Shown here: one piece after another, positions 34,901-46,125 of the stretch
Layout: each line of letters begins with the position of its first letter
Position numbering within the stretch: position 1 is the stretch's first letter
From: Marsupella aquatica
Taxonomy: Eukaryota > Marchantiophyta
Direction of reading: 5' to 3'
DNA length: 64,000 nt
Assembly (NCBI GenBank): GCA_973895155.1
Contig: OZ316897.1
Coordinates: 13,020,001-13,084,000, forward strand
The notes under the pieces: model-generated
Seen by the model: only the letters and a program-made list of their open reading frames with translations
What the model was told of the DNA's origin: nothing
The model's database searches: none
Made by a program: the position numbers and the translations under genes

Positions 34901-36544
34901 TTTTCGTTTCCTGGTGCTCAAGGCACATACTTTCTGAGCCTGCAAAGCTAACAACCAACGCTCTTTTCGTCGCACAGAGTTCAGGTTGTGCACTTGATCT
35001 CTTAACTCTGTGTTGGTCAAATAATCCAAACGTATACCACCAGCAGTGGTTCGGCTCCCTCTGTGGACTACTGCTTCCGCTTCCCTGTGCACCCGTCCAC
35101 GAAAATCATCTTCTAGTGTTATAGAATCACATTCACTACAAGTTAGATTTTCAAATCCTCCTCCATTCTGTGATAACCTCAAGCAATCCTTGTGTCTAAA
35201 ACAGCTTGCTATACTCACAACACTCTCTCTACTTGGATGGAAAACATCCAAGCAACAACTTGGCTCACAATGCCATGTAATTCCCCCAGACTGATCATCT
35301 AAAATGCCAGAAATATCATAAGATATACCCTTCCATAACAGTCGAGGCACACCTCTCTCTACCCATAATCCCCAGCAAAGCAAACTCAGACCAAGATCAA
35401 CAGATTCACACACACCTGAACCTGAACCTGAACTGCTGCCTGTCCGGGACCCATCATCTTTAAAGAACTTCAAAATCCCGCTCTGACCAGGATGTAGGTC
35501 CCTAGAATCAGTCCTCTTTGGCCTGCCCCTCTTCCCAGACCTCAAGGCAAGCATTTTTGTGTCATGCCTAGTCTCCAATGCATCCAAGTGATCTCGACTC
35601 ACTAAGTGTGTCCTCAAATTGGGCTCCAAGGTAAGCTTCTTGGGGCACAAGTCAGTGTGAAGCATTCCACAGACAGTACAGCGAACCTTAAACAGGAAAG
35701 ACCTGTTTACATACTCAGGAGTACTGGGATCAGGAACAATAGAGAATAGTTTGCCATCATCCCCAAGCTCAGCATTCAATCGCTGAACTATCTCAACACC
35801 TACTTTGATGGCGTCTGCATGATCATATTCTGGCTTCTCAGAGATGTCTGCTACCTGAACCAAAGTAGAAGGAATGCCCCTTCTCCGACAATAGTTATCC
35901 TTGTGCTTATTGAAGACCAAGTGTTTGGTCTTAAAATTACTAAAGCAATTGGAGATGGATTTAGGGTTCTGAGAGTTGTCTGCATTGCCATAAGTTTCCC
36001 TACATTCAAGACACTCCAGATGCCCTCGAACATCTGTCCCCTCATCCCAGGTACGAATTCTCCAATTGTGATCACCATAACCCTTCTTATGTACCCATTT
36101 CTCTAACCTCATCCACTCATCTTTCCATAGCTTTGATGGGACATCTCCCATCAATTGTGACTCAAAAGAAGCCCTTACAGGGGAGGGTGCTAGTGCTGTT
36201 GGCCTCAGTTGTGGTGTCTCAGTATTTGGACCCAATGATGCAGGAGTGCAAGGATGACAGGGTACTGGTGGGATCCTCCCACCATCTCCAAGTTCTTGTT
36301 GTACAACAATAACTCTTCCATCCAGCTCAGACAGATCAATTAATTTCTCATGTACAAGTTTCACTCGACCAGGAAGTCTCTCATCCCAAAAATCGAAGTC
36401 AAAGTCTAGAGTAGAGGCAATACGAGCCCTAAAATCATGTAGGGTGTGTCCTTCTTTGAATGACAAAACACAGATTGGTAAATCAGCCTTGTCATCCCCA
36501 ACTTTGCGTATTAATTTAACAGAGTTGGGTTTAGGGGCTGCCAT
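31968..36544 (-). CDS. P-element/THAP9-like transposase with N-terminal zinc fingers
   Basis: Two exons (36544-34464 and 34359-31968) flank a 104-base GT-AG intron and join in frame to 1,490 residues without a stop. Start MAAPKPNSVKLIRKVG begins a ubiquitin-like-looking segment (to about residue 85). Then come two finger-like regions (CLECRETYGN...H...H, about 180-215; CTVCGML...HLVSRDH, about 290-325), a basic linker (GKRGRPKRTDSR) and a further Cys-rich block (about 450-480). The core has AEDETRI (D685/E686), GHASDGDARRR (D804/D806) and LLGSDCCEIFFSK (E1047). Between the last two lies a helical insertion (DRQNWAGPQRI; YLEICADYLDIFFS; FFLRLWRLWL). This order is that of P-element/THAP9-type RNase H-fold transposases; the acid assignments are inferred. 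The C-terminus is acidic, then basic (RSGKRKGGKNK). Confidence 0.65.
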
Positions 36545-37043
36545 TGCAATACAAATCTAGAACATGCATAGCACCATTGCTTTTGGAGTCGATAACAGAA
36601 AGACCTGCACAAATACATTTGAAATACACACAAGGGAAACACATTAGGATCTTCAAGAGATGCAATGACAACATACACATTCTCATGTCAGTAATGTACA
36701 TAATGTCAGCATACATTTAACAATAGAAGTGCTAATAGGCCAAAACACTTTATAATGCAATCCATCATACATGCAAATGTATTCAGTGAAAATCATGATA
36801 TACCGTTAAAGTTGGATAAAATATCTTTAGAAAAAATATCCTTTTTGCCTGGTTTTCTAACAATTCCCGAGGTTTAGTGCTTTTGCTCATCAAAATGCAG
36901 CACTATTAGTGACCGTAATTATGACAAAATGTCAACACTAATAAAATTGGGTACTACCACCCATGATGCAGCTTAAGTATATGCCTTGCTCATACCCCAC
37001 TAAGACGTTGAAACCTAAGTAATAGGTTTGTTCATTATTCAGA
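36545..37043. other. Gap between the P-like gene and the PHD gene
   Basis: No coding frame is supported. It would contain the promoter of the transposase gene and the 3' end of the PHD gene. A CACTATTAGTG palindrome-like word occurs at 36902 but lacks any neighbouring terminal structure. Confidence 0.45.
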
Positions 37044-37833
37044 TCACTGGAGCCATGAAATGTGGTCCCTGATTGGAGTCTTCAGGTGTGGATCAATAGG
37101 ATGACGGGGGCAATAAAACATCTGTCGCTGTTGTCCATGTGCTTCATGTTCCCAGATGTCCCTATCATGAGCAAACCCTTTGCTTTTGATCATCTGGAGA
37201 CAATCTGTAAGCCACGCATTTGGACATCGTAAACATTGTACCATGTTCTTGACCATCTGACCCTCAAGACTCTGATAACATGTCACACATGTATGCAGTG
37301 GGCAGGACTTTGCAGCAGCTACCAAACACCCAAAGCAATAAAATCGTACACAAAAATGATCAGAGCATTTTCGCACAATTGTAGGTGACGGTCCCACAGT
37401 GCGGCACCCATAACACATGGCCTGGTCCTGGTTACAATTTGGGCAAAACCATGGCTTCCCTCCATGATGGAGGGGAAGGACTACACAGGGGCAAGAGTCA
37501 TTAGGGGCTTCATCTCCAACCACATAATGAAATTGCCTGTGACATGGCCCATCACAAATTACCAACTTCCCACCATGCTCACAAATTGCACAAACATGAG
37601 GGCTGGTTTGTAGAATCTCTTGCTCAGAGAACAAGGGAATACACAATACCTCTTCTAAAGAGGACTGTGTTGCTTTCTTTATGTTTGAAGTCCTTGTCGG
37701 CATGGTTACAACTGAAATCATCACAAAGCACATCACATATGAGAGGGACATGTATGATACTGGGCAATCCATAGAACTTGGAGAAATCCACATTTGAAGT
37801 AGTTACAAACCTGCTCCAATGATCTGCAAACCT
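37044..37833 (-). CDS. EDM2-like PHD-finger protein, truncated
   Basis: The first reading-frame Met is at 37793; an acceptor-like CAG near 37834 suggests an upstream exon. From about residue 65 it has a PHD finger (HVCAICEHGGKLVICDG, CHRQFHYVV, WFCPNCNQDQ). A second cysteine block follows (MCYGCRTVG, CSDHFCVRFYCFGCLVA, CPLHTCVTCYQ) and then an extended part (CLRCPNAWLTDCLQ, FYCPRHPIDPHLKTPIRDHI). That series, ending in a TPxRDHI segment, is typical of the plant chromatin regulator EDM2, which binds histone marks and controls transposon-linked transcription. The frame stops right after that segment, so the EDM2 C-terminal half is absent. One expected zinc ligand appears replaced (PNAWLTDC). 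It is either a decayed host fragment or a module carried by a transposon. Confidence 0.65.
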
Positions 37834-38045
37834 CCCTCCCAGATGAAGTCAACTACACAGTGCAGCCTGGACACCCACCAACCAAGACATACATAAATAC
37901 AATGCCAGCTTGCGAAACTTTGCCACATAATGGGAATGAAAATTATTCTCATATATCATGGATGGTACAATTGCAGCCTTGCAAACAAAGGCCTAGTCAT
38001 CCCGGACCTCAAGTCATGAACAACGCATCCATGTACTATCAGGGA

Positions 38046-38444
38046 CTACAATGTCAAGCATCCATGGGCTGTAACCTTAGCTTGACCTGGAATACTATCT
38101 GGGGCTACAATATCAAGCTCAGTTATATGTGGAATACTATCTAGGACTACAATGTCAAGCGTGTCCGGGATGACAATCTTGCGTAAAAGACACTCATTTT
38201 GAGGCCAAATGGTTGGCCTTATACAAGAGCACCTCCAGTGACTTGTGACAACTTTGCCATGCTTTCCCATGTATGTCCTAGTAACAAGTCTTCCACGCAT
38301 TTTCAAGCAGAAGCAATGGAACCATTCAAAATTGCCATCACCAACCCTGCACTTCACACAAGATTCGCACCAGCAGCATTCATCTGGATGCTGCAAAAGG
38401 AGCTTCTCATAATTCGCTTCTAATGTAATGCCCAATTTAGCCAT
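38046..38444 (-). CDS. Cys-rich protein, possible 5' exon of the PHD gene
   Basis: A 132-codon frame upstream of, and on the same strand as, the PHD gene. Residues 20-75 have dense Cys/His (DECCWCESCVKCRVGDG, WFHCFCLK, HWRCSCIRP), pointing to a zinc-binding fold. The second half is a short repeat of about 42 bases (LDIVVLDSIP, LDIVAPDSIP), continued degenerately on the DNA to about 38025. I do not recognise the family. It could be an upstream exon of the PHD protein; no clear donor was found before the repeat. Confidence 0.4.
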   Translation of the reverse strand: MAKLGITLEANYEKLLLQHPDECCWCESCVKCRVGDGNFEWFHCFCLKMRGRLVTRTYMGKHGKVVTSHWRCSCIRPTIWPQNECLLRKIVIPDTLDIVVLDSIPHITELDIVAPDSIPGQAKVTAHGCLTL

Positions 38445-40560
38445 GGCACTATTTCTTTTACTCGGTGAATGGCCAGGCGATCAGACGTGCAATGACAGGC
38501 AACTTACAATTCACTAGGTACAGTATGTGCTCTAGCAAAATGCTTCACCGCAAGTGCTGGTGCTCACAGTTGCAAGCACTGATTGCTTTTGCAACCTGTG
38601 AACAAAATTAAAACCACCAGTTCAATAAGTTTCAAATGCTGCAAGCGCTGAAGACAACCAATTGGCCATGATGCATGTTACGACAGCAATAAACAAATAA
38701 TTGGGCTCAACAGACCTGAATAGCTAACCTGAATAGCTAACCTGAATAGGATCATGGACCTCTCATAGCTATGGTGTCCTTCCTACATTACACATTGGTC
38801 TAATTTATGCAGTGTTTCACTATGATTGTGTTCCATAGAAGAGCATCCAATCTGGCTGACCATTGGAGGAAGCTTGGGCTGGGTCATAGCTACAGCAATT
38901 ACTCCTCTGCAAATGCTATTTGTTGGTAACACATGTTTACTCATCAGTAGACGAATGAAGCATCTGAGGTTTTTGAAACTTGTGCTCTGATGAGGGAGTG
39001 AGTGACGTGGGAGCCATGATAATCATAGATTCAGTGCAAAAGCAAAATCCATGCTCAAAGGCAAACGTGGCAAAATTGGGTATATGTTCTTCACTGCCAA
39101 AGCTTCTGTTTGCGCAGCAAAATCCACGAAAGGAATGAAGGAACAAGGGGGAACTCCAGACTCAAGAGCCTCAATTGCTGCATTGTGGAAACGTGTTGCG
39201 TGGGAGAAGTCGTTGGCTTGTAGAAGAAGTAAAAGTGTGCTGGTGAAGGATTTTGTGGTCGGGGTGCATCATAAGGTTGACACAGAGAAGAGAGAGGTGT
39301 GGAGAGGCGAGGAGAGGAGCAGAAAAGTAGGAAAGGCCGTGTAAGGCAGTCGATAAAAAGCGAGTTAGGTTTGGAGTGTCCTCTCGACAGCAAAGGATTT
39401 CGTGTGTGCTGAATTTGTTGCTGGTCCAAATTCCAGGAGCCAGTCAGTAACGGAATAGTGGAATTTTGGGAATAGCAGATGCTCATCAGTCGCAGCATCT
39501 GCGTATGTTTTGTCATCTGGGGAGAATTCAATGAGGTTTGTGGTTTTGGGGAAGGCTGCTGTGAAGAGTTTGTGTTCGTGTGGAGGGATTGGTGGCAAAT
39601 TTTGATTGGTGCAGGGCAGAAGTAGCAAGAGATGGGAGAGTGACAGGATGTGGAGATCGGTTGGCCGTAACCAAGGCAGCGCCAATGACGACGAGGAGCG
39701 TGAAGAGGCAAAGGCGGAGGAAGATGAGGAGGTAGAAGAACCAGACCACCAAATAGAGAATTTACTACATCAAAGACACTACAGAGATGAGCGCATCAAT
39801 GGGCTACAACATATTCAAGTGCGGATCCCTTTTTTGCAATCAACTCACGGAAATAGAGGATTTACACTTACTTTCCCCACCACAAATCATTCTTGGAAGT
39901 GTCTTCCTTGACAACACGTTTGTCCTTCGGAGATCGGCCAGTTTTCGCCCCGGAAAGCGTGGCAAGAGCCCCTGTCCAGGTGATGTACAAACTCTTCTCG
40001 TGCTTCAGAGCCTGTTCGTAAAGCGCTGCAAAGAGAAACGGCAAAAACTTTAGTCATTATAATTGAATCAGAACATGGGAATAGACAGAGACAGCTTCCA
40101 AACGCTCAACTAAATCTTGAAGCAACAACCATGACGATCGCGACCCGTATGCGGCGAATGGACACAACTATGCTAGGACAGGACACAACGAGAGGGCACC
40201 GATCACCGTATCTAGAGAGCTGATTTATTCGTCTCCTACAAATCATAAGTCGCACAGTAGAGTTTCTACGCATCTTAACGTAGGAACGAAGGTAAAAGGT
40301 AGTTTTTTTACCAGGCATCCTTGGAAATGAAAGCAACTTTTGAACTATCGACATGATGTGACAGAGTACAAGAAAGGCCTTCAGTGCATGTGAAACAGAA
40401 ATGCTAGAACTACTCATGAGTTCACATGAAACACAATTCCCCGGTCTAACTACTTTCAAATCTCGATGGGCAAATCTAATGCATATGACTTGCGCAAGCA
40501 ATGTCTATGGAACACATCGGCTACGACCGCTACCAGATAAGGTGTGCCATGCGTGGTACA
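38445..40560. other. No confident gene; several overlapping weak frames
   Basis: A 15-base phrase (CTGAATAGCTAAC) is repeated at about 38718-38750. Around 39.05-39.9 kb both strands have frames of 80-206 codons. The most protein-like is the minus frame 39685-39365 (FTAAFPKTTNLIEFSPDD, FPKFHYSVTDWLLEFG), which may be an exon, but nothing confirms it. The rest is without recognisable content. Confidence 0.35.
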
Positions 40561-41560
40561 TATGGGCTTCAAACAGTAGCAAGCAAGCATGATTGAGCGT
40601 CAAACAATAGCAAGCAAGCAAGCACGATCGTCAAAGCAGGAAGCGCCCACCTCCTGGTTGAGCAACACAGCAATGCTGGCAGCAGCCCTGGCAATCATGT
40701 TTGAGCAAGCAACAATGCAACACTCTCGCTCCCGTTTCAGCAAGCTAGTAGCTCCCGTTTCAGCAAGGTAGCAGCTTCCGTTTCAACAAGCAGCAACGCC
40801 ACACTCCCGGCACCCACCTCTTGTTTGAGCAGCTGCAACGCAGCACTTGCAACAGCCACACTCCCGCCCGCACTCCCTGTTTGAGCAACAACACAGCAGT
40901 CACATAAACTTTCCTATCATTTCAGCAACAGGAACGTAGCACACTCCCTCAACCAAGACAATAGCGCACCTATACACTCCAACCTTGCAGCGCAACACTC
41001 TCGCCTAATCCTTCACTCCCGGGTTCACTCCAAGCAGCAGTGCAACCGAGAAGTCTCGCTCTCCCCTTTACTCTAAGCAGCAGTGCAGCTGAGAAGTCTC
41101 GCTCTCCCCTTCACTCTAAGCAGCAGTGCAGCTGAGAAGTCTCGCTCTCCCCTTCACTCTAAGCAGCAGCGCAGCCAAGAACGACCTTGATCCTTCACTC
41201 CCAAGTAGCAGCGCGCAGTCGAGAACTCTGGGTTGATCCTTCACTTCAAGCAGCAACAGCAGCAATGCAGCCGAGAGCGCAACACTCTCGCTCTCCTCTT
41301 CACTCCAAGGCGCAGCCAACAACTCTCGCTCGATCCTTCGCTCTAAGCAGCAGTGCAGCCAATAAATGTTGCTTGATCCTTCACTCCAAGCAGCCGTAGC
41401 AGCAGCGCAGGCGAGACCACAACACTCTCGCTCGATCCTTCTTCACTCATAGCCGAGAGCACAACACTCTCGCTTGATCCTTCTTCACTCGCATCCGAGG
41501 TCACAACACTCTCTCTCGATCCTTCTTTGCTCCAAGCAGCAGCACACTCGTTTAGACCCC
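40560..41560. repeat. Degenerate (AGCAGCAG, CACTC) tandem repeats
   Basis: Units of about 46-47 bases: CAGTGCAGCTGAGAAGTCTC with CGCTCTCCCCTTCACTCTAAG recurs at about 41035, 41082 and 41129; the related CACAACACTCTCGCTCGATCC recurs at about 41418, 41463 and 41508. Left of them AGCAAGCA and GCAGCAAC words dominate. The frames with Ser, Leu and Val runs on both strands are by-products. Confidence 0.75.
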
Positions 41561-42012
41561 CGTTTACACCATTTGCTGCAAGGTACAAACAAAAGAGTCT
41601 CTCATCCCAAACAGCGGGTGGGGCCAAAGGGATATTGGAGGGAAATGACACGGGAGGAGACTAACAAGGGCGGCCAATTGAGGGAAACTAGACATGTTAA
41701 ATGGAACAATTTCAAACTTAATCCCACTCAAACCCTAAACGTGAGTCCCCAAAAAACCAGACCCACTTAAATCATTCTCAAATTAGAATCCATGTTAAAA
41801 TAAACATGACTTAGGAAAATATATTGAGAATGTTATGTGTGCCATGTGTACCAATGATATAGTGACACGTGTAATTTACATAGTCCGACACAAAGACCCC
41901 CTAACTTCCTTGTATGCCTTCCATCTACATAGTCAAAAATATTAATATCCCTATTATTCTTACAAGTTGTCCAACATATAAAATTGACCCTATTGTTCTT
42001 ACACAAATCTTC
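41561..42012. other. No gene seen; shares words with the 1.3-kb insertion
   Basis: AT-rich sequence downstream of the split acidic gene (3' flank on the minus strand). TGTGTGCCATGTGTACCAATGATATAGTGACACGTGT at 41836-41871 resembles 22091-22145, so a diverged copy of the same repeat may lie here. Confidence 0.4.
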
Positions 42013-42413
42013 TTAAGTCTTCCGAGAAACCCAATTAACGGACCCTATACTTAGTCGCACGTGATATGAGATTTTCGCGAAGTGAGACCCCCGAGCATTG
42101 AGGAAAGACACCTTCTTTGTCTTCTTTGCCTGTTTTTTGTGACCAGGCACCTTTTTCCTGCTAATGTGCTGTTGCTTTTCCCTTCCCTGCAAGAACATCA
42201 GGCATGACAATGAATTAGGGAATATAACAACAGCAAATGGCATAGAACAGGAAAGAACACAGACTTGAGCCTCACCTTAATTTCCGAGAAGCGTTTCTCA
42301 TATGCCTTCAGACGAGTTTCATGTGTAGGTTCTCCTCCTTCTCCTTCCTGTTCCTCTGCAAATGTACTCTCTTCTGTACGCCGCCTTCGTACATTTGCAG
42401 AGGCGTACTCTCT
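42013..42413 (-). pseudogene. 3' exons of the acidic gene split by the gypsy element
   Basis: Exon (about 42413-42277) reads REYASANVRRRRTEESTFAE, then an acidic EEQEGEGGEP stretch and RLKAYEKRFSEIK before a GTGAGG donor. The next exon, after CCTGCAG at about 42191, reads GREKQQHISRKKVPGHKKQA, KKTKKVSFLNARG and ends at 42013. The basic tail looks like a nuclear localisation or nucleic-acid-binding end. The first exon runs open up to the gypsy junction, and the frame matches that of the last 5' exon at 50.7 kb. No family is recognised. Confidence 0.5.
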
Positions 42414-42429
42414 TCTGTTGCCAGAGGTG

Positions 42430-43005
42430 GATGTATTACGTTTGGAATGGGAGGATAAGGGACCACCAGAGCTGGACGTACAAATTCAAGGATGTGTTGT
42501 GAGGAGAGTACCAGTGGATGGTGGTTCCAGCGTCAACCTCATGACTCAGCAAACTGCATTTAATCTTGGATTTACTAAGTTTGAACCAACACCCAAGATC
42601 CTGCGCATGGCGGACCAATCTCGAGTTGTTCCCGCGGGAAAATTAAGTAAGGTAGATACTCTGATTGCTGGTGTTCCATTTACTTTGGAATATGTGATAA
42701 TAAGTCCAGAGGTACCTTCCAGCTTTCCAGTCTTGTTAGGCCGCCCCTGGTTGTATAAAGCCCAAGTGCAGGTAAATTGGAAAGCTCAAGAGATGTCTTT
42801 TGGTAAACCCAAGGTGGTGGTGAGTTGGGCTACTGAGGATCATAAGGGCGAGACGCAAACTGACGACGGGTATACGTCAGACTTTTCGGATTCCAACCTG
42901 ATTCTGGAGCCATTGGAGTTTGAGTTGGAGGAGGTACACTATTTGGAGGTTTACCTATCTGATCCAGTTGTGGAGACTGGATTAGCTTCTGAGGACCCTT
43001 TTTGA
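42430..43005 (+). pseudogene. Gypsy aspartic protease (retropepsin)
   Basis: The catalytic loop is VPVDGGSSVNLMT (DGGS in place of the usual DTGA/DSGS), followed by the flap region and VLLGRPWLYKA, the second conserved segment of plant gypsy proteases. It is in the same frame as RT but is separated from it by TGA at 43003. The N-terminal gag part is missing: upstream codons belong to the antisense of the split gene. Confidence 0.85.
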
Positions 43006-44802
43006 CAATTTCCACCGGAAGGGGAGAAAGCAAACTTACAAGGAGTCGGCCATGATACAGGGAAACAATTCTCAGATCAGCAAATGCATGGCGTATCCTC
43101 CGGTAATGGAAAACACCCTCCCTCTCCGGAAATCAGTGAGTCTGATGTTGGTAATTTGGAGCTTAGGCCAGCAGGCCTAACGGATGGTATAGTGGACCCT
43201 AAGGCTTGTCAAAAAGTTGAGATTGAACCTGGCAAGTTCCTTAATATAGGAAAGCATATCCAGGGTGAGTTGCGGGACTTGTACATTAAGTTGTTGACCC
43301 AGTACAAGGATGTTTTTGCATGGAGTCATTCAGATTTGAAGGGCATCCACCCTCATCTGGGAGAGCATCGGATAGACTTGATGGAAGGGGCAGTGCCAGT
43401 CCGTCAAAGGCAGTACCGTTTGAACCCCAAGTACTCTGTCCTTGTGAAGGAGGAGCTGGATAAGTTGACTGCTGCTGGTTTCATCTACCCCGTCTTGAGT
43501 AGTGAATGGGTATCCCCCATTGTCATTGTACCCAAGAAGGCGGGACCTGATGGAAAGACAAAAATCCGCGTGTGTCAGGACTATCGGAAATTGAATGCAG
43601 CCACCAGGAAGGACCATTATCCCTTACCCTTCATAGATCTAGTGCTTGATCAGGTCGCATTGCATGAGTTGTATACTTTTCTGGACGGATACTCTGGGTA
43701 CAACCAGGTTTCCATTCGAAAGGAGGATCGGGACAAGACCACGTTCACAACAGATTGGGGTACATATGCGTATGCAATGATGCCATTTGGGTTGTGTAAT
43801 GCCCCAGGCACTTTTCAGCATATCATGATGATTATTTTTCAGGAGTACCTTCGGCACTTCATGGAGATCTTCATCGATGATTTCTGTGTGTATGGATCGG
43901 CGGCTGACCATTTAATGCACCTCGATAAGACTTTCCAGAAGTGTCGGGAAGCTCAATTGTGCTTACACCCCGAGAAGTGCTTCATCGGAATGCAGGAAGG
44001 TATCTTGCTCGGCCATGTCATTTCTCAGCGTGGCATAGAGGTGGACAAAGAAAAGGTCCGGGTGATCGTGGAACTTCAACCTCCGACGGATTTGAAGCAA
44101 CTCCGTGCCTTCTTAGGGCATGTCGGGTATTATCGCAGATTCATTCATAAACATGCTGATATTGCTATGCCTCTGACCAAATTGCTCAAACAAAATGAAC
44201 CTTATGTTTGGAATGAAGAAAGACAGCAAGCTTTTCAAACACTAAAGGACCGCCTTGTGACTGCGCCCATTCTCTCCCCACCAGATTGGAGTAGGAAGTT
44301 TCATGTTTTCATTGACTCATCTGCCTTCTGCATCGGAGCTAACTTGAGTCAAAAGGATGACGACAATAGGGATCATCCCATTTATTATGCCAGTAGGCAG
44401 ATGAGTGTTGCTGAGAAAAACTATACAGTTACCGAAAGAGAAGCCTTAGCCATTGTTTTTGCCTGCAAAAAGTTTCGTCATTATCTTCTTGGATATCAGA
44501 TCATCTTTCACACGGACCATCATTCTTTGAAATACCTGGTTAATCAAGTTGACCTGTCGGGGAGGGTGGCTAGATGGGTCCTCCTGCTTCAGGAATTTGA
44601 TTACGAGGTGCAAGTCCGTCCAGGGAAACACCATGAGAATGCCGACTTCTTGTCTAGACTTCCAGGTACAGAGAATGACCACAACCTGTCTGACGACTTT
44701 CCGGATGAGCACCTTTGGCACATTGAAGGCGAGTCCTCAAAATATTTTGATATTGTGAAGATGTTGCTGTATGGGGTCTTTCCAGAAGGACTTAATGCAT
44801 AG
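43006..44802 (+). pseudogene. Gypsy reverse transcriptase and RNase H
   Basis: RT motifs in order: VRQRQYRLNPKY, EWVSPIVIVPKKAG, RVCQDYRKLNAAT, FLDGYSGYNQ (first catalytic Asp), MMPFGLCNAPGTFQ, and the IFIDDFCVY catalytic pair. RNase H: HVFIDSSAFCIGANL, TEREALAIVFACKKFRHYL, HTDHHSLKYL and NADFLSR. All catalytic acids are kept. The frame ends at TAG (44800-44802) and continues open in the same frame into the integrase, so one nonsense change (or readthrough) separates them. Confidence 0.95.
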
Positions 44803-46014
44803 GAGAGGGCTGTTTTTGCACATAAGGTAGGACCTTATACAATTATCAAAGGCACCTTATTTAAGCAAGGCCCTGATCAAAGGTTACGGCGTTGCCTTGA
44901 GATGAGAGAAATTCCACAGGTAATTGCAGCCTTACATTCTGGTGAGACAGGCGGACACTATGCAGTTACCACCACTATTAAGAAAATTCAAGATGCCGGA
45001 TATTGGTGGCCCACAATGCACAAGGACACCTACAATTTTATTAAAACCTGTGATCCATGCCAACGAGTAGGCAAACCCACTGCATCTTCTAAATGGCCAC
45101 TCACTCCCATCCTTCCTTTGGCCCCCTTTGAGAAATGGGGTATTGATTTTGTAGGCCCAATTTCACCAGCCGCTAGGAAAAGTCGTAGCAAATACATTAT
45201 TCTGGCCACTGATTATGCCACCAAATGGGTGGAGGCTAAAGCCACTCGCAAGAATGATGCTACAACAGCGGCTGCTTTTCTCTTTGAGCATATTATTACT
45301 CGGTTCGGGTGTCCTTTGGAGTTGGTCAGCGATAGGGGTCTACATTTTCTTAACTCAACTATTGAGTTAATTACTGACATATATCTTATCAAGCATCGCA
45401 AAACTACTCCTTACAACCCCCGAGCTAATGGCTTAACGGAGAGAGCTAATGGCATTATGGGCAAGATTCTGAATAAGATGGTGGAATCTCACAAGACTGA
45501 CTGGGATGTAAAATTGCACTCTGCGCTTTGGGCTTACCGTACTGCTGAAAAGATTACCACCCTTAGAACCCCATTTTATTTAACTTATGGGGTTGATAGT
45601 ATTATCCCTATTGAGTTTTCCATTCCTACTGAGCGCTTACTTATTCCTGAGAGATTCACCCCTGAAGCAAGTATCGAGAGTCGGTTTGTTGATATTATGA
45701 AATTAGAAGAAAATAGACTTTTAGCCTTAGAACATACTGCTGTAGTCCAAGCAAACCGGAAACACTCTTATGATAAAAAGCTTAAACAGGTTAAGCTAGC
45801 TAATAATGATTTAGTGTTAGTTTTTGATTCCCGCTACATGCTTTTTCTGGGTAAATTACATACCCATTGGATCGGCCCTTATCGAATTGAGAACATATGG
45901 CCTAATGGTTTTGTATCCTTAACCACTTTAGATGGATCCCCCTTAGACACTAGAATTAATGGCTTTAGATTAAAGCCCTATCACTTCTATTCCGCGCATG
46001 AGGACATGTCGTAG
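44803..46014 (+). CDS. Gypsy integrase
   Basis: The zinc-binding HHCC region is visible (HSGETGGHY, H in TMHKDTY, TCDPCQR). The catalytic core has FEKWGIDFVGPI (Asp), LVSDRGLHFLN (Asp) and TPYNPRANGLTERANG (Glu). The C-terminal part (GKLHTHWIGPYRIENI, GFVSLTTLDG) is the usual beta-barrel with no chromodomain after it. It acts in joining element DNA to the chromosome. The frame runs on from RNase H after the TAG at 44800; an internal ATG at 44902 lies inside the zinc region and is not a real start. Confidence 0.93.
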   Translation, partial: ERAVFAHKVGPYTIIKGTLFKQGPDQRLRRCLEMREIPQVIAALHSGETGGHYAVTTTIKKIQDAGYWWPTMHKDTYNFIKTCDPCQRVGKPTASSKWPLTPILPLAPFEKWGIDFVGPISPAARKSRSKYIILATDYATKWVEAKATRKNDATTAAAFLFEHIITRFGCPLELVSDRGLHFLNSTIELITDIYLIKHRKTTPYNPRANGLTERANGIMGKILNKMVESHKTDWDVKLHSALWAYRTAEKITTLRTPFYLTYGVDSIIPIEFSIPTERLLIPERFTPEASIESRFVDIMKLEENRLLALEHTAVVQANRKHSYDKKLKQVKLANNDLVLVFDSRYMLFLGKLHTHWIGPYRIENIWPNGFVSLTTLDGSPLDTRINGFRLKPYHFYSAHEDMS

Positions 46015-46125
46015 TTTGAGTGGAGGGCTGGGATAGGTATATTTTATATCTGTAAGAAATACTAGTATGGAAGGGCTTAGAATAGTAGATTAAAAGATTA
46101 TGTTTGGAAAATTTTTTTAAAAAAA

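Noticed and set aside
36902-36915. CACTATTAGTGACC as a CACTA-type terminus
   Set aside because: It does not match the left end CACTACAACACTATCGG, and no subterminal motif cluster or target duplication accompanies it.
39091-39711. 206-codon minus frame
   Set aside because: Ser/Pro/Thr/Leu-rich with no domain, and it overlaps more protein-like frames on the same and the opposite strand; only noted as uncertain.
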